Source: CAWIHK01 sp963835935
GTDB lineage: Bacteria; Bacteroidota; Ignavibacteria; UBA10030; CAVZMI01
Length of the DNA stretch: 64,000 nucleotides
Assembly: GCA_963835935.1 (NCBI GenBank)
Contig: CAWIHK010000002.1
Span: 682,001 to 746,000 of the forward strand
Direction: 5' to 3'
Made by a program: the position numbers and the translations under genes. Of this stretch, positions 36,085 to 43,071 are shown in pieces; the first letter of the stretch is position 1; each line of letters opens with the position of its first letter. The notes under the pieces are model-generated. The model saw only the letters and a program-made list of their open reading frames with translations, was not told where the DNA came from and searched no databases.

Positions 36085-36127
36085 AAGGTTTCCTTCCAAA
36101 GAGGTTAGTTCTCAGGAAGGAAACCTT
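36085..36127 (+). terminator. Strong hairpin after the TonB-dependent receptor gene
   Basis: A perfect 13-bp stem AAGGTTTCCTTCC (36085-36097) / GGAAGGAAACCTT (36115-36127) starts 14 bases after the restored stop codon of the receptor. There is no T run. The remaining bases to 36443 hold nothing I can identify beyond a TATACT box at 36391-36396 without a matching -35. Confidence 0.65.
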
Positions 36128-36443
36128 GGGTTATCTCACACTATCGGGGTTTTGAGCATTCCATCTTTTTACTTTCAAGGGATTTCGTCCCTCGCTATTT
36201 TATTTCATTACTCATTTACGACTTTACAATCAATCTTTCCGTCGGTAATTATGAATGCTATATCAATCTCCACGGTAATTAATAACAACCTGATTTCCAA
36301 TAACTTAACACGGCTCCCATTGTCCTTCCATATCTCCAAATTTATTCATATTTACATTTGAAACTTGAACTATAGTTTATGTTTTGTTGTTATACTAAAT
36401 GAATGCTGATAATGCATACTCATTTATTATAGGAGATTCAGAG

Positions 36444-36830
36444 ATGACAATATTATTTTTGGTTGGCCGAATTATTTTGGGGGGATATTTTCTCATGAGC
36501 GGCTTTGATCACTTTCAACATCTTACGATGATGTCGGGCTATGCTAAATCGAAAGGTGTTCCTGCTGCATCGTTCGCGGTAGGATTCAGTGGAGTTCTTT
36601 TATTGCTCGGCGGATTAAGCGTTGTGCTTGGTGCATATCCGACTGTAGGGTTGTGGCTGCTTGTTATTTTTTTAGTTCCGGTTTCGATCAAGATGCATAA
36701 TTTTTGGACAATTGCCGATCCTACACAAAAAATGGGTGAGATGATAAACTTTACGAAAAATATGGCACTTGTTGGCGCAATCCTGATGTTGTTAGCAATG
36801 CCGCATCCATGGATTTTAAGCATTATTTAA
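36444..36830 (+). CDS. DoxX-family membrane protein
   Basis: A 128-residue four-helix membrane protein of the DoxX family (LVGRIILGGYFLMSGFDHFQH, GYAKSKGVPAASFAV, ALVGAILMLLAMP). The start at 36444 is set by AGGAG at 36431-36435; a longer frame from 36399 adds a non-hydrophobic prefix. Family members have been tied to thiosulfate:quinone oxidoreduction or redox stress, but many are uncharacterised. It converges on acr3 and is not part of the ars-hgc operon. Confidence 0.88.
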   Translation: MTILFLVGRIILGGYFLMSGFDHFQHLTMMSGYAKSKGVPAASFAVGFSGVLLLLGGLSVVLGAYPTVGLWLLVIFLVPVSIKMHNFWTIADPTQKMGEMINFTKNMALVGAILMLLAMPHPWILSII

Positions 36831-36859
36831 ACAAGATTTATTCCACCCATAACTACCTC

Positions 36860-36909
36860 GGTACCGGTTGGCGGCTCCATTGAAATATGAGTCGACCGGT
36901 ACCATCTTT
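36860..36909 (+). terminator. Terminator between doxX-like gene and acr3
   Basis: GGTACCGGT (36860-36868) and ACCGGTACC (36895-36903) form a perfect 9-bp stem followed by ATCTTTTTT. It fits termination of the DoxX gene and may also limit read-through from acr3 on the other strand. Confidence 0.65.
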
Positions 36910-36932
36910 TTTGAAGAAGTACAAAAAGAAAT

Positions 36933-37958
36933 CTAAGAATTGTTACGTCGCATTCTAAGAGAAACATTTACCAGACTGATAAGCACTGGCACTTCTACCA
37001 GCGGGCCGATTACTGCGGCAAACGCCTCGCCGGAATTAATACCGAAAACCGCAATCGCCACTGCGATAGCCAATTCAAAATTGTTGCTTGCAGCGGTAAA
37101 CGACAGGGCAGCAGTTTTTGGATAATTGGCTCCGACCTTTCTTGCAATAATAAAAGAAACAAAAAACATGATCAGAAAATATAGAACAAGCGGAATCGCC
37201 ACACGTACCACGGCAAGAGGAATTCTTACGATAAATTCACCCTTCAACGAAAACATCACGATGATTGTAAATAGAAGCGCAACAAGTGTGATCGGACTTA
37301 TCAACGGAATGAATTTGTTTTCGTACCAATCTCTCCCTTTCACCTTTATGAGAATATAACGAGAAATGAGTCCGCTGAAAAAAGGAATACCCAAGTAAAT
37401 CAATACGCTTCCGGCAATCTGCCCGATCGTAACATCAACGGCAAATGATTTGATTCCGAACATCGATGGAAAGACGGTTAAAAAAATATAAGCATAGACG
37501 GAAAAAAAGAGTATTTGAAAAATTGAGTTGAAAGCAACAAGTCCGGCCGCATACTCGCGATCGCCTTCTGCAAGTTCGTTCCAAACGATCACCATCGCAA
37601 TACACCGGGCGAGGCCGATTATAATGACGCCTGCCATGTACTCCGGCAAGTCTCTCAGGAAAGCGACTGCGAGCACGAACATAAGAAGCGGTCCGATCAG
37701 CCAATTCTGTATTAGAGAAACACCGAGTATTTTTTTGTCTTTGAACACCTCTCCCAATCGCTCATAACGCACCTTCGCAAGAGGCGGATACATCATTAGA
37801 ATTAAACCGACAGCGATTGGAATGTTCGTCGTTCCAGTCTGGTATGAATTCCAAAAATCGACAACTTGTGGAAATAAATACCCACACCCGACGCCGACAA
37901 TCATCGCAAGGACGATCCAGATTGTGAGATAACGATCGAGGAAATTCAGTCTGGCCAT
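36933..37958 (-). CDS. acr3: Arsenite efflux permease Acr3
   Basis: A 341-residue ten-helix transporter of the BASS/Acr3 family, which exports As(III) (sometimes Sb(III)). The essential Cys is C119 in GLARCIAMVIVWN, and the conserved Glu is E295 in SNNFELAIAVAIAVFG, 176 residues later as in characterised Acr3 proteins. It is the last gene of the arsR-arsM-arsN2-arsC-hgcA-hgcB-acr3 operon, 36 bases after hgcB, with AAAGG before its ATG. It supplies the export step for arsenite made by ArsC. Confidence 0.95.
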   Translation of the reverse strand: MARLNFLDRYLTIWIVLAMIVGVGCGYLFPQVVDFWNSYQTGTTNIPIAVGLILMMYPPLAKVRYERLGEVFKDKKILGVSLIQNWLIGPLLMFVLAVAFLRDLPEYMAGVIIIGLARCIAMVIVWNELAEGDREYAAGLVAFNSIFQILFFSVYAYIFLTVFPSMFGIKSFAVDVTIGQIAGSVLIYLGIPFFSGLISRYILIKVKGRDWYENKFIPLISPITLVALLFTIIVMFSLKGEFIVRIPLAVVRVAIPLVLYFLIMFFVSFIIARKVGANYPKTAALSFTAASNNFELAIAVAIAVFGINSGEAFAAVIGPLVEVPVLISLVNVSLRMRRNNS

Positions 37959-37994
37959 AAAATATTTACCTTTGTTTGAAATAAAAAGACAGTT

Positions 37995-38294
37995 TCAACC
38001 GCAACTCGCATCCGAACAGGAACATCCGCAGTTCGGTTCGGTCGATGTCAATATACCGTTAATAATTCCCGACGCACAGCCAACGCCGGCTTTCACCATC
38101 AACGCTCCCGGAGCACAGTTTCGTGCACAGGCTCCACACTCCATGCAAAAGTCCTTATCGATAATATATGCTTTCCCATTCGATAATCGAAATACTTCGT
38201 GCGGACAAACCTTAACACACATTCCGCATCCATTGCATTTCTCCGCCAAGAGTTGGAGAGTAACAACATTTTTCAAGTATTTAAATTCAAACAT
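37995..38294 (-). CDS. hgcB: Mercury methylation ferredoxin HgcB
   Basis: A 99-residue ferredoxin with two [4Fe-4S] motifs, C20-x2-C23-x2-C26-x3-C30-P and C50-MECGAC-x3-C60. The second contains the CMECGAC signature of HgcB. The additional strictly conserved Cys of HgcB is C73 in AGVGCAS. The C-terminal tail is Cys-rich, C89, C91, C93 and C98, more than the usual terminal pair, and probably binds Hg(II). HgcB reduces the corrinoid of HgcA between methyl transfers. It starts 12 bases after hgcA with GAGGTG upstream, and acr3 follows. Confidence 0.95.
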   Translation of the reverse strand: MFEFKYLKNVVTLQLLAEKCNGCGMCVKVCPHEVFRLSNGKAYIIDKDFCMECGACARNCAPGALMVKAGVGCASGIINGILTSTEPNCGCSCSDASCG

Positions 38295-38306
38295 GACAGT
38301 ACACCT

Positions 38307-39338
38307 CTATAAAATATTTTTCAAAACGACGACGGCCAACCCTGTAGCAAAAAAAGAAATTTGCAGCGGCATTGCAACCTTCATCTCTTTCTTCACTCCG
38401 GAAAGTGAAGTGTATGTTGATGAACCTGTAAAATTCATCGCTAGAAATGAAGAGAATGCAGAAATAATGAAAAACCATGAAAGGATTTGAAGAGTTTGAA
38501 TGCCTAAAAGGTTATACCACAGACTAATCACCGATACGATAACTCCAATGAAAAATCCCTTGAAGGAAAAGCTTCGTCCCGGAATATACGGCAGGAGCAT
38601 AGGAGTTATTACCATCCCGGAAAAATAAGCGAGCAATACATTTCGGCTTATCGGCCATGCACCGTCAATTGCCCGGCTGAATGATACGCCCTCACGTCCG
38701 AATCCTGATATAATAAGCAACAGGATCAACGTAGCCAGTAAATAATATTTTCGATATAGAAAGTCAACGGGAATTAATTTCAATCGATCATAGAAAGTGA
38801 AACGAATCCGCCGCATCTCATTCGATGCTTTATATCCCGACGCAATGTATTGCCGAATATCCATTGCCCGCACAGGTCCGAAGAGCACCAGAAATCCTGT
38901 TCGCTCCTTCACGATATGTGCAGCAACGCCGACAGCTCCAAGCTGCGGCAGGATTATCCGTTTATGTTTTACAATTTTATCAAGCGATGTGAGATTGATC
39001 CTTCGTACCAACTCTTCTGTCCCGAATGTTCCTTTCCCCGCGGCGCACCAGACATTGACACCTTTCGTATCCAGAACCAATATCCAGGCAGAAACTCCCG
39101 TCAAGTTTTTCCGGAGAATATCGAATGACAATTTATAATTAGCGGAGACGAATACATCGGAACGATCGGTTGGTTCACCGACGGCGTAAATTCCAGGTTC
39201 GATTTTATAGTCATCACGGGAAAACCCGGTGCGAACCAGGAGAACGCCAAGATAATCCGATCCTGACAGATTTGTGGAAATTAGTGGAATCTCACCGGCA
39301 TCCGTTCGGATGCTCCCGACTATAAAATTATTTTTCAT
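38307..39338 (-). CDS. hgcA: Mercury-methylating corrinoid protein HgcA
   Basis: A 343-residue protein. The N-terminal corrinoid-binding domain contains the diagnostic cap helix N95-V-W-C98-A-A-G-K102, whose Cys is the lower cobalt ligand needed to transfer a methyl group to Hg(II). GKGTFGTEELVRRI, ILPQLGAVGVAAH, FLVLFGPVRAMDI and EMRRIRFTFYDRL all follow the HgcA pattern. The C-terminal part (about 197-340) has five transmembrane helices, as expected. Its first 11 bases overlap the arsC end, with GGAG before the ATG, and hgcB follows 12 bases later. It is placed inside an ars operon. Confidence 0.96.
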   Translation of the reverse strand: MKNNFIVGSIRTDAGEIPLISTNLSGSDYLGVLLVRTGFSRDDYKIEPGIYAVGEPTDRSDVFVSANYKLSFDILRKNLTGVSAWILVLDTKGVNVWCAAGKGTFGTEELVRRINLTSLDKIVKHKRIILPQLGAVGVAAHIVKERTGFLVLFGPVRAMDIRQYIASGYKASNEMRRIRFTFYDRLKLIPVDFLYRKYYLLATLILLLIISGFGREGVSFSRAIDGAWPISRNVLLAYFSGMVITPMLLPYIPGRSFSFKGFFIGVIVSVISLWYNLLGIQTLQILSWFFIISAFSSFLAMNFTGSSTYTSLSGVKKEMKVAMPLQISFFATGLAVVVLKNIL

Positions 39339-39753
39339 TAGCTATGTTCTCCATGAAAAAACGATAAAACTGTTGTTTCATCTCATCACGGCATTTACGA
39401 AATACGCCGAGGATTTCCTCTTCCGTTCCATTGGCCATGGCCGGATCCTCAAAACCCATATGGATTTGATGATCGACCTTCCCGAAAAAAACGGGGCATG
39501 TTTCTTTCGCATGGTCGCAGACCGTGATCACATAATCGAATGAATCGTGAAGGAATTGATTGACAGATTTTGGGTAGCGAGAACTCAAGTCAATTCCAAT
39601 CTCTTTCATAACACGGATTGCATACGGGTGAACATTCTGCGCCGGATATGTTCCTGCAGAAAATATTTCCTGCGATGGATCAAATGAACGCAGTAATCCT
39701 TCAGCCATTTGACTGCGACAACTATTGCCTGTACAAAGAATAAGAATTCTCAT
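39328..39753 (-). CDS. arsC: Arsenate reductase, thioredoxin-coupled LMW-PTP type
   Basis: A 141-residue protein; the start at 39753 gives the usual MRILILCTGNSCRSQMAEG opening, while the longer frame to 39810 runs into a hairpin. The P-loop is C7-x5-R13. C79 and C86 are the resolving cysteines of the Cys-relay, and D103 (FEDPA) is the general acid. It reduces As(V) to As(III), which Acr3 exports and ArsM can methylate. It is separated from arsN2 by 109 bases containing a long hairpin and overlaps hgcA by 11 bases. Confidence 0.93.
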   Translation of the reverse strand: MRILILCTGNSCRSQMAEGLLRSFDPSQEIFSAGTYPAQNVHPYAIRVMKEIGIDLSSRYPKSVNQFLHDSFDYVITVCDHAKETCPVFFGKVDHQIHMGFEDPAMANGTEEEILGVFRKCRDEMKQQFYRFFMENIANEK

Positions 39754-39789
39754 AACAGCTCGAATCTTTATAGTAATGCAACAATCTTT

Positions 39790-39847
39790 CCCGTTGGGAG
39801 CGGTAGGCAATCTACTTTTTTAGATTGCTTCTTCCGACTTCAACGGG
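39790..39847. other. Long nested hairpin between arsN2 and arsC
   Basis: An inner perfect stem GCAATCTA (39807-39814) / TAGATTGC (39821-39828) is enclosed by CCCGTTG (39790-39796) / CAACGGG (39841-39847). It occupies the only sizeable gap in the operon and could separate or stabilise transcript segments. Confidence 0.65.
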
Positions 39848-39862
39848 ATTGTAATGACAAAA

Positions 39863-40294
39863 TTATACAGACAACTCCATGCACACCGCACTTTTCGGAC
39901 ATGCAGAAATAAATTCGGCCGATTCTGCAATCTCTTTTTTTACCATGGAACGATCGATGCGCTGGAATCCTTTTCGCTCAAAATATCGATCAGCCGTTGT
40001 TGTGAGTAAAACGAGCTTTTTGATTTTTCTCTCACGCGCAAAAACAATAAGGTGATCGTATAGTAAAGAACCGACTCCCATGTTTCGCATTTCCGGCCGA
40101 ACAACAGCAGATCGAAGCAATGCAGTGTCGCCGTAAATTTCCAACCCGATTCCTCCGACAACAGCCGCATTATATTCAGCTATGAAAAATGAATCATAAT
40201 GTTCCCTGACACCCTCAGTCGGCAGTTTTGCTTGTGTTAAAAGATTTATGAATACTTCGTAATCTTCTTCACGGGCAGATCGTATCGTCGTCAT
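39863..40294 (-). CDS. arsN2: GNAT acetyltransferase of the arsenic-operon ArsN2 type
   Basis: A 143-residue GNAT protein with the acetyl-CoA loop RPEMRNMGVGSLLYDHLI. The C-terminal pattern TTTADRYFERKGFQRIDR plus SAEFISACPKSAVCMEL is characteristic of the small acetyltransferases found in ars operons. Related ArsN1 enzymes acetylate arsinothricin; the ArsN2 substrate is less clear. It begins 9 bases after arsM with AAGGAG upstream, consistent with co-transcription. Confidence 0.85.
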   Translation of the reverse strand: MTTIRSAREEDYEVFINLLTQAKLPTEGVREHYDSFFIAEYNAAVVGGIGLEIYGDTALLRSAVVRPEMRNMGVGSLLYDHLIVFARERKIKKLVLLTTTADRYFERKGFQRIDRSMVKKEIAESAEFISACPKSAVCMELSV

Positions 40295-40303
40295 AATTTC
40301 TCC

Positions 40304-41056
40304 TTACGGTTTTGTGCCAACGACAGTAATGCTGACAACATCGAACGGCAGCAATCCATCTGTCGGATATTTTTTTCGTGATGTAATATTGACAGATTTG
40401 AAACCCGCCTCTTTCAGTAATCGAAGATATTCTTTTCCCTCGATGGCGCCTGAGAGACATGCAGCCCAGAGTGATAAATTCTTTCGAACCTCATCCGGAA
40501 CGGGAGCTGTCGTTACGATATCGGAGACAGCGAACGAACCGCCCGGTTTCAGAACCCGAAACATTTCGCTGAATGCTTTCTCCTTATCCGGTACGAGATT
40601 CAAGACACAATTACTAAGAATCCGATCGATTGAATTTGTTTCTACGGGCATATTTTCAATTTCACCTTTGCGAAATTCAGTCTGCAACAAACCGAGCTTC
40701 AAACGATTTTCGCGGGCTTTTTCAAGCATCGCGTCGGTCATATCAATGCCGATTACTTTTCCCGATGTACCGACGATTTTTGCCACGATGAAGACATCGA
40801 TTCCTGCACCTGAACCGAGATCGAGAACAGTCATTCCTTCCTTAATGTTTGCATGATCGATCGGCGTGCCGCAGCCGAGGCCATAATCTGCAACCGCAAG
40901 CACATCTGAATTCTCATTTGTATAACCAAGCTTCTTTGATAAATCTTTTGGAGAATCATTCGAATCGCAGTCGCAATTGCAGCCGCAAGATTTGTTTTCC
41001 TTAAGAACATCAGTGTAATGTTCCTGTATTGCTGTTTTAATTTCCCCTGTTGGCAT
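40304..41056 (-). CDS. arsM: Arsenite S-adenosylmethionine methyltransferase
   Basis: A 250-residue class I methyltransferase. The SAM motif is DLGSGAG (79-85). The As(III)-binding cysteines are C62 (GLGCGTP), C150 (SNCVLNLVPDK) and C200 (AACLSG), with C150 and C200 spaced 50 residues apart as in algal ArsM. An N-terminal Cys cluster (C24, C26, C28, C30) is also present. It methylates arsenite to mono-, di- and trimethyl arsenicals. Its start overlaps the arsR end by 20 bases, so the two are translationally coupled. It is a second metal(loid) methylating system in the same operon as hgcAB. Confidence 0.94.
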   Translation of the reverse strand: MPTGEIKTAIQEHYTDVLKENKSCGCNCDCDSNDSPKDLSKKLGYTNENSDVLAVADYGLGCGTPIDHANIKEGMTVLDLGSGAGIDVFIVAKIVGTSGKVIGIDMTDAMLEKARENRLKLGLLQTEFRKGEIENMPVETNSIDRILSNCVLNLVPDKEKAFSEMFRVLKPGGSFAVSDIVTTAPVPDEVRKNLSLWAACLSGAIEGKEYLRLLKEAGFKSVNITSRKKYPTDGLLPFDVVSITVVGTKP

Positions 41057-41453
41057 GGCGTTTCCCCTTATTTATTTTTAGTAAACAACATTTACTTTTT
41101 AAAACCTTGGGTGTCTCGCAGCACCCTGATTTTATCTGTTGAATCAATTTCTTTGAATCTTTTCTGGCAATTTCATTCGCTTTCATCAATTTTATTACAC
41201 AATCGATAATAACCTGCTTTTCCTTCTCATTTGGTTTTGCGACGGAATAGAAAACCCAGAGTCCGGCTTTCCGGTCTTTTATCAATCCTGCTTTCTTCAA
41301 GCAGGCCAGGTGCCGTGACGTTTTTGTTTGTGTAAATCCCATCACCCGCTGGATATCGCATACACACAATTCGCCGGATTCGACAATGATATTGAAGATG
41401 CGCAGCCGTGCTATGTCGGATAGCGCGAGAAATGTTAAAACAAGATGTTTCAT
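41037..41453 (-). CDS. arsR: ArsR-family metalloregulatory repressor
   Basis: A 138-residue winged-helix repressor. ELCVCDI carries the classic As(III)-sensing C30-V-C32 pair at the start of the recognition helices, followed by FTQTKTSRHLACLKKAGLI and the wing DRKAGLWVFYSV. The C-terminal tail has further cysteines (GCCETP, KCCLL). It is the first gene of the operon, and a perfect 9-bp inverted repeat overlapping a consensus -10 lies upstream. It is expected to repress the whole operon until As(III), possibly another thiophilic metal, binds. Confidence 0.94.
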   Translation of the reverse strand: MKHLVLTFLALSDIARLRIFNIIVESGELCVCDIQRVMGFTQTKTSRHLACLKKAGLIKDRKAGLWVFYSVAKPNEKEKQVIIDCVIKLMKANEIARKDSKKLIQQIKSGCCETPKVLKSKCCLLKINKGKRHANRGN

Positions 41454-41468
41454 TATTTTCCCTTAAAA

Positions 41469-41492
41469 CTATATTCGCTTATACGAATATAG
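41469..41492 (-). promoter_or_regulatory. Predicted ArsR operator (perfect inverted repeat)
   Basis: CTATATTCG (41469-41477), six bases CTTATA, CGAATATAG (41484-41492). The repeat contains the -10 element on the minus strand and lies 15 bases before the arsR start, the typical place for autorepression. Confidence 0.8.
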
Positions 41493-41514
41493 TATTTGGA
41501 AGTTTCAATGTCAA
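41486..41514 (-). promoter_or_regulatory. Sigma70 promoter of the ars-hgc operon
   Basis: On the minus strand TTGACA (41509-41514), exactly 17 bases, TATATT (41486-41491). The -10 falls in one arm of the predicted ArsR operator. AAGGGA (41459-41464) is the arsR ribosome site. Confidence 0.82.
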
Positions 41515-41739
41515 GTAAATAAAAACATTTTTTATCGACTCAACAATCATTCGAGTGCTATTGTATATATGGAACATGCAGAAACTGATTCATTTGATGT
41601 TGCCAGTTCCTGTGCTGTTTTTCTGACTGAGGTGCAGAGACAGAGAAGAAAAGAAATAGTCAATCTTTACAAATGATTTATAATTTGGGAATGAATGTAA
41701 ATATCACGTTTGATTTTCTCTATCGATTACGTCATTCTC

Positions 41740-42672
41740 TCACTTCCTCCTGATAACATATTGAATTCGATCAGGTTTCACGGCAACGACTTCAGCCCAC
41801 GATGGCGTGCTCAAAACCGGCTTGATAACACCGGTTGTATCGGCTAGTATAGCCCGGTACTGGATCGATGCCGCGATTTCACTTTCGGTAAGCAATGCAA
41901 GCTGAGAAACGCCACCTCTTACCGTAATATCAACCACTGAGGGTAAAAGAATAACTGTCCGATTTGAAGGAACTTCAGTCAATTCAATGGGGATGCGGTT
42001 GAGCACCTTTTCAGCGTAAGGCTGAACATCATACGCCAAATCGACGTGGTGATCTGAAAATGTGAGAGGTACTTCGAATGTATCTTGCAATACGGCAGTG
42101 ATGTGAATGGGCAGGTAGACATCCTTCATAATAATTTTTTGTGTTGTTACGTCCCGAAATTCTTCCACCACACTTCGTGCTCCAGTCACTTCCACACTGT
42201 CGGGTACAGCGGTAATATTTCCCACTGTGATATATCCATCACGTAATTTTAAATCGAGATCCGGCAACACGGGAATCTTCTTGGTAATTTTTTGTTCGAT
42301 CTCGATGTGCAACAGATCGGGATTTATATCCAGCACCTGAACATCCGCTGGCAGTGTAATCATCCTTGAAATTAATTTTTCCAATTCAATTGTTGTTCCG
42401 CGATCCAGTGCAGAACCATCGAGAACGAACGGAGTTTCTTTCATCCACCTCATCATAGCAAGTCGCCATCCGGAAGCATTGATTCGAAGCGTGATTGAAT
42501 TAGGCAGCGGTGATTTGACGGCGAATCCAGACCGAACGTTTACTACCTGGAGAGGAAGCTGGATCTTTTCTTGATACTCTAGACGCAATGTCACAAATAA
42601 CCATAATATTGCGGCAAAGAATGCCGCAATAAACATGAATGGATACCTTCGCATTAATTCTTTTTTTGCCAT
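41740..42672 (-). CDS. YbbR-domain membrane-anchored protein
   Basis: A 310-residue protein with one N-terminal transmembrane helix (FMFIAAFFAAILWLFVTL) and an extracytoplasmic region of repeated YbbR-like beta units (PLQVVNV..., IPVLPDLDLKLRDGYI...VPDSVEVTGARSVVEEF, PIELTEVP...VDITVRGG). In Firmicutes the YbbR protein CdaR regulates the diadenylate cyclase CdaA; no cyclase gene is adjacent here. It is the last gene of the surface-polysaccharide run, 6 bases after the small DMT protein gene. Confidence 0.8.
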   Translation of the reverse strand: MAKKELMRRYPFMFIAAFFAAILWLFVTLRLEYQEKIQLPLQVVNVRSGFAVKSPLPNSITLRINASGWRLAMMRWMKETPFVLDGSALDRGTTIELEKLISRMITLPADVQVLDINPDLLHIEIEQKITKKIPVLPDLDLKLRDGYITVGNITAVPDSVEVTGARSVVEEFRDVTTQKIIMKDVYLPIHITAVLQDTFEVPLTFSDHHVDLAYDVQPYAEKVLNRIPIELTEVPSNRTVILLPSVVDITVRGGVSQLALLTESEIAASIQYRAILADTTGVIKPVLSTPSWAEVVAVKPDRIQYVIRRK

Positions 42673-42678
42673 CGTTGT

Positions 42679-43053
42679 TTACCGTGAAGCGAGAACAATA
42701 CCGACAGCGATAATAAATATTCCAATCCATCGGACAATCGTAATCGTCTCTCCAAAAATAAAATGAGCTGCGAGTGCAATTACAACAAATGCTATTGCTG
42801 CTGATACAGGAAAAGCAACGCTGACGTCGGCACGAGACAATACAAATATCCACGACGCCATGCTAAGAAATGCACACAGAAGGCCGAGTAAAATAAACGG
42901 GTTCGAAAAAATGCTCGCGACGCTTTCAAGCGGCCTTGTAAAATTCATAAAAAAAGATTCATTCATCGTCCCTTTTTTTAAGGATAATTGAGCCGCCACA
43001 TTTGTCAATACAGTGATTGTCATTCCAACAATATATTCACCGGTTATTTTCAT
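42679..43053 (-). CDS. Small EamA/SMR-like membrane protein
   Basis: A 124-residue four-helix membrane protein of the DMT superfamily (AAQLSLKKGTM, LLGLLCAFLSMASWIFVLSRADVSVAFPVSAAIAFVVIALAAHFIFGE split over helices 2-4). It resembles ArnE/ArnF-type subunits that help flip undecaprenyl-linked sugars. The location at the end of a polysaccharide cluster fits such a role, but substrate and partner are unknown. AAGGA lies before its ATG. Confidence 0.75.
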   Translation of the reverse strand: MKITGEYIVGMTITVLTNVAAQLSLKKGTMNESFFMNFTRPLESVASIFSNPFILLGLLCAFLSMASWIFVLSRADVSVAFPVSAAIAFVVIALAAHFIFGETITIVRWIGIFIIAVGIVLASR

Positions 43054-43071
43054 GGTTGTCCTTAAAAGCGA

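Noticed and set aside
36152..36361. 69-codon plus-strand frame between the TonB receptor and doxX-like genes
   Set aside because: Low-complexity composition, no ribosome site; treated as empty intergenic sequence.
38307..39338. HgcA considered as a CdhD/acetyl-CoA synthase corrinoid protein
   Set aside because: The NVWCAAGK cap helix followed by a five-helix membrane domain and an adjacent CMECGAC ferredoxin fit HgcA, and no other Wood-Ljungdahl genes are present.
41569..41679. 36-codon plus-strand frame upstream of the ars-hgc operon
   Set aside because: No Shine-Dalgarno, no recognisable similarity; length is within chance expectation.
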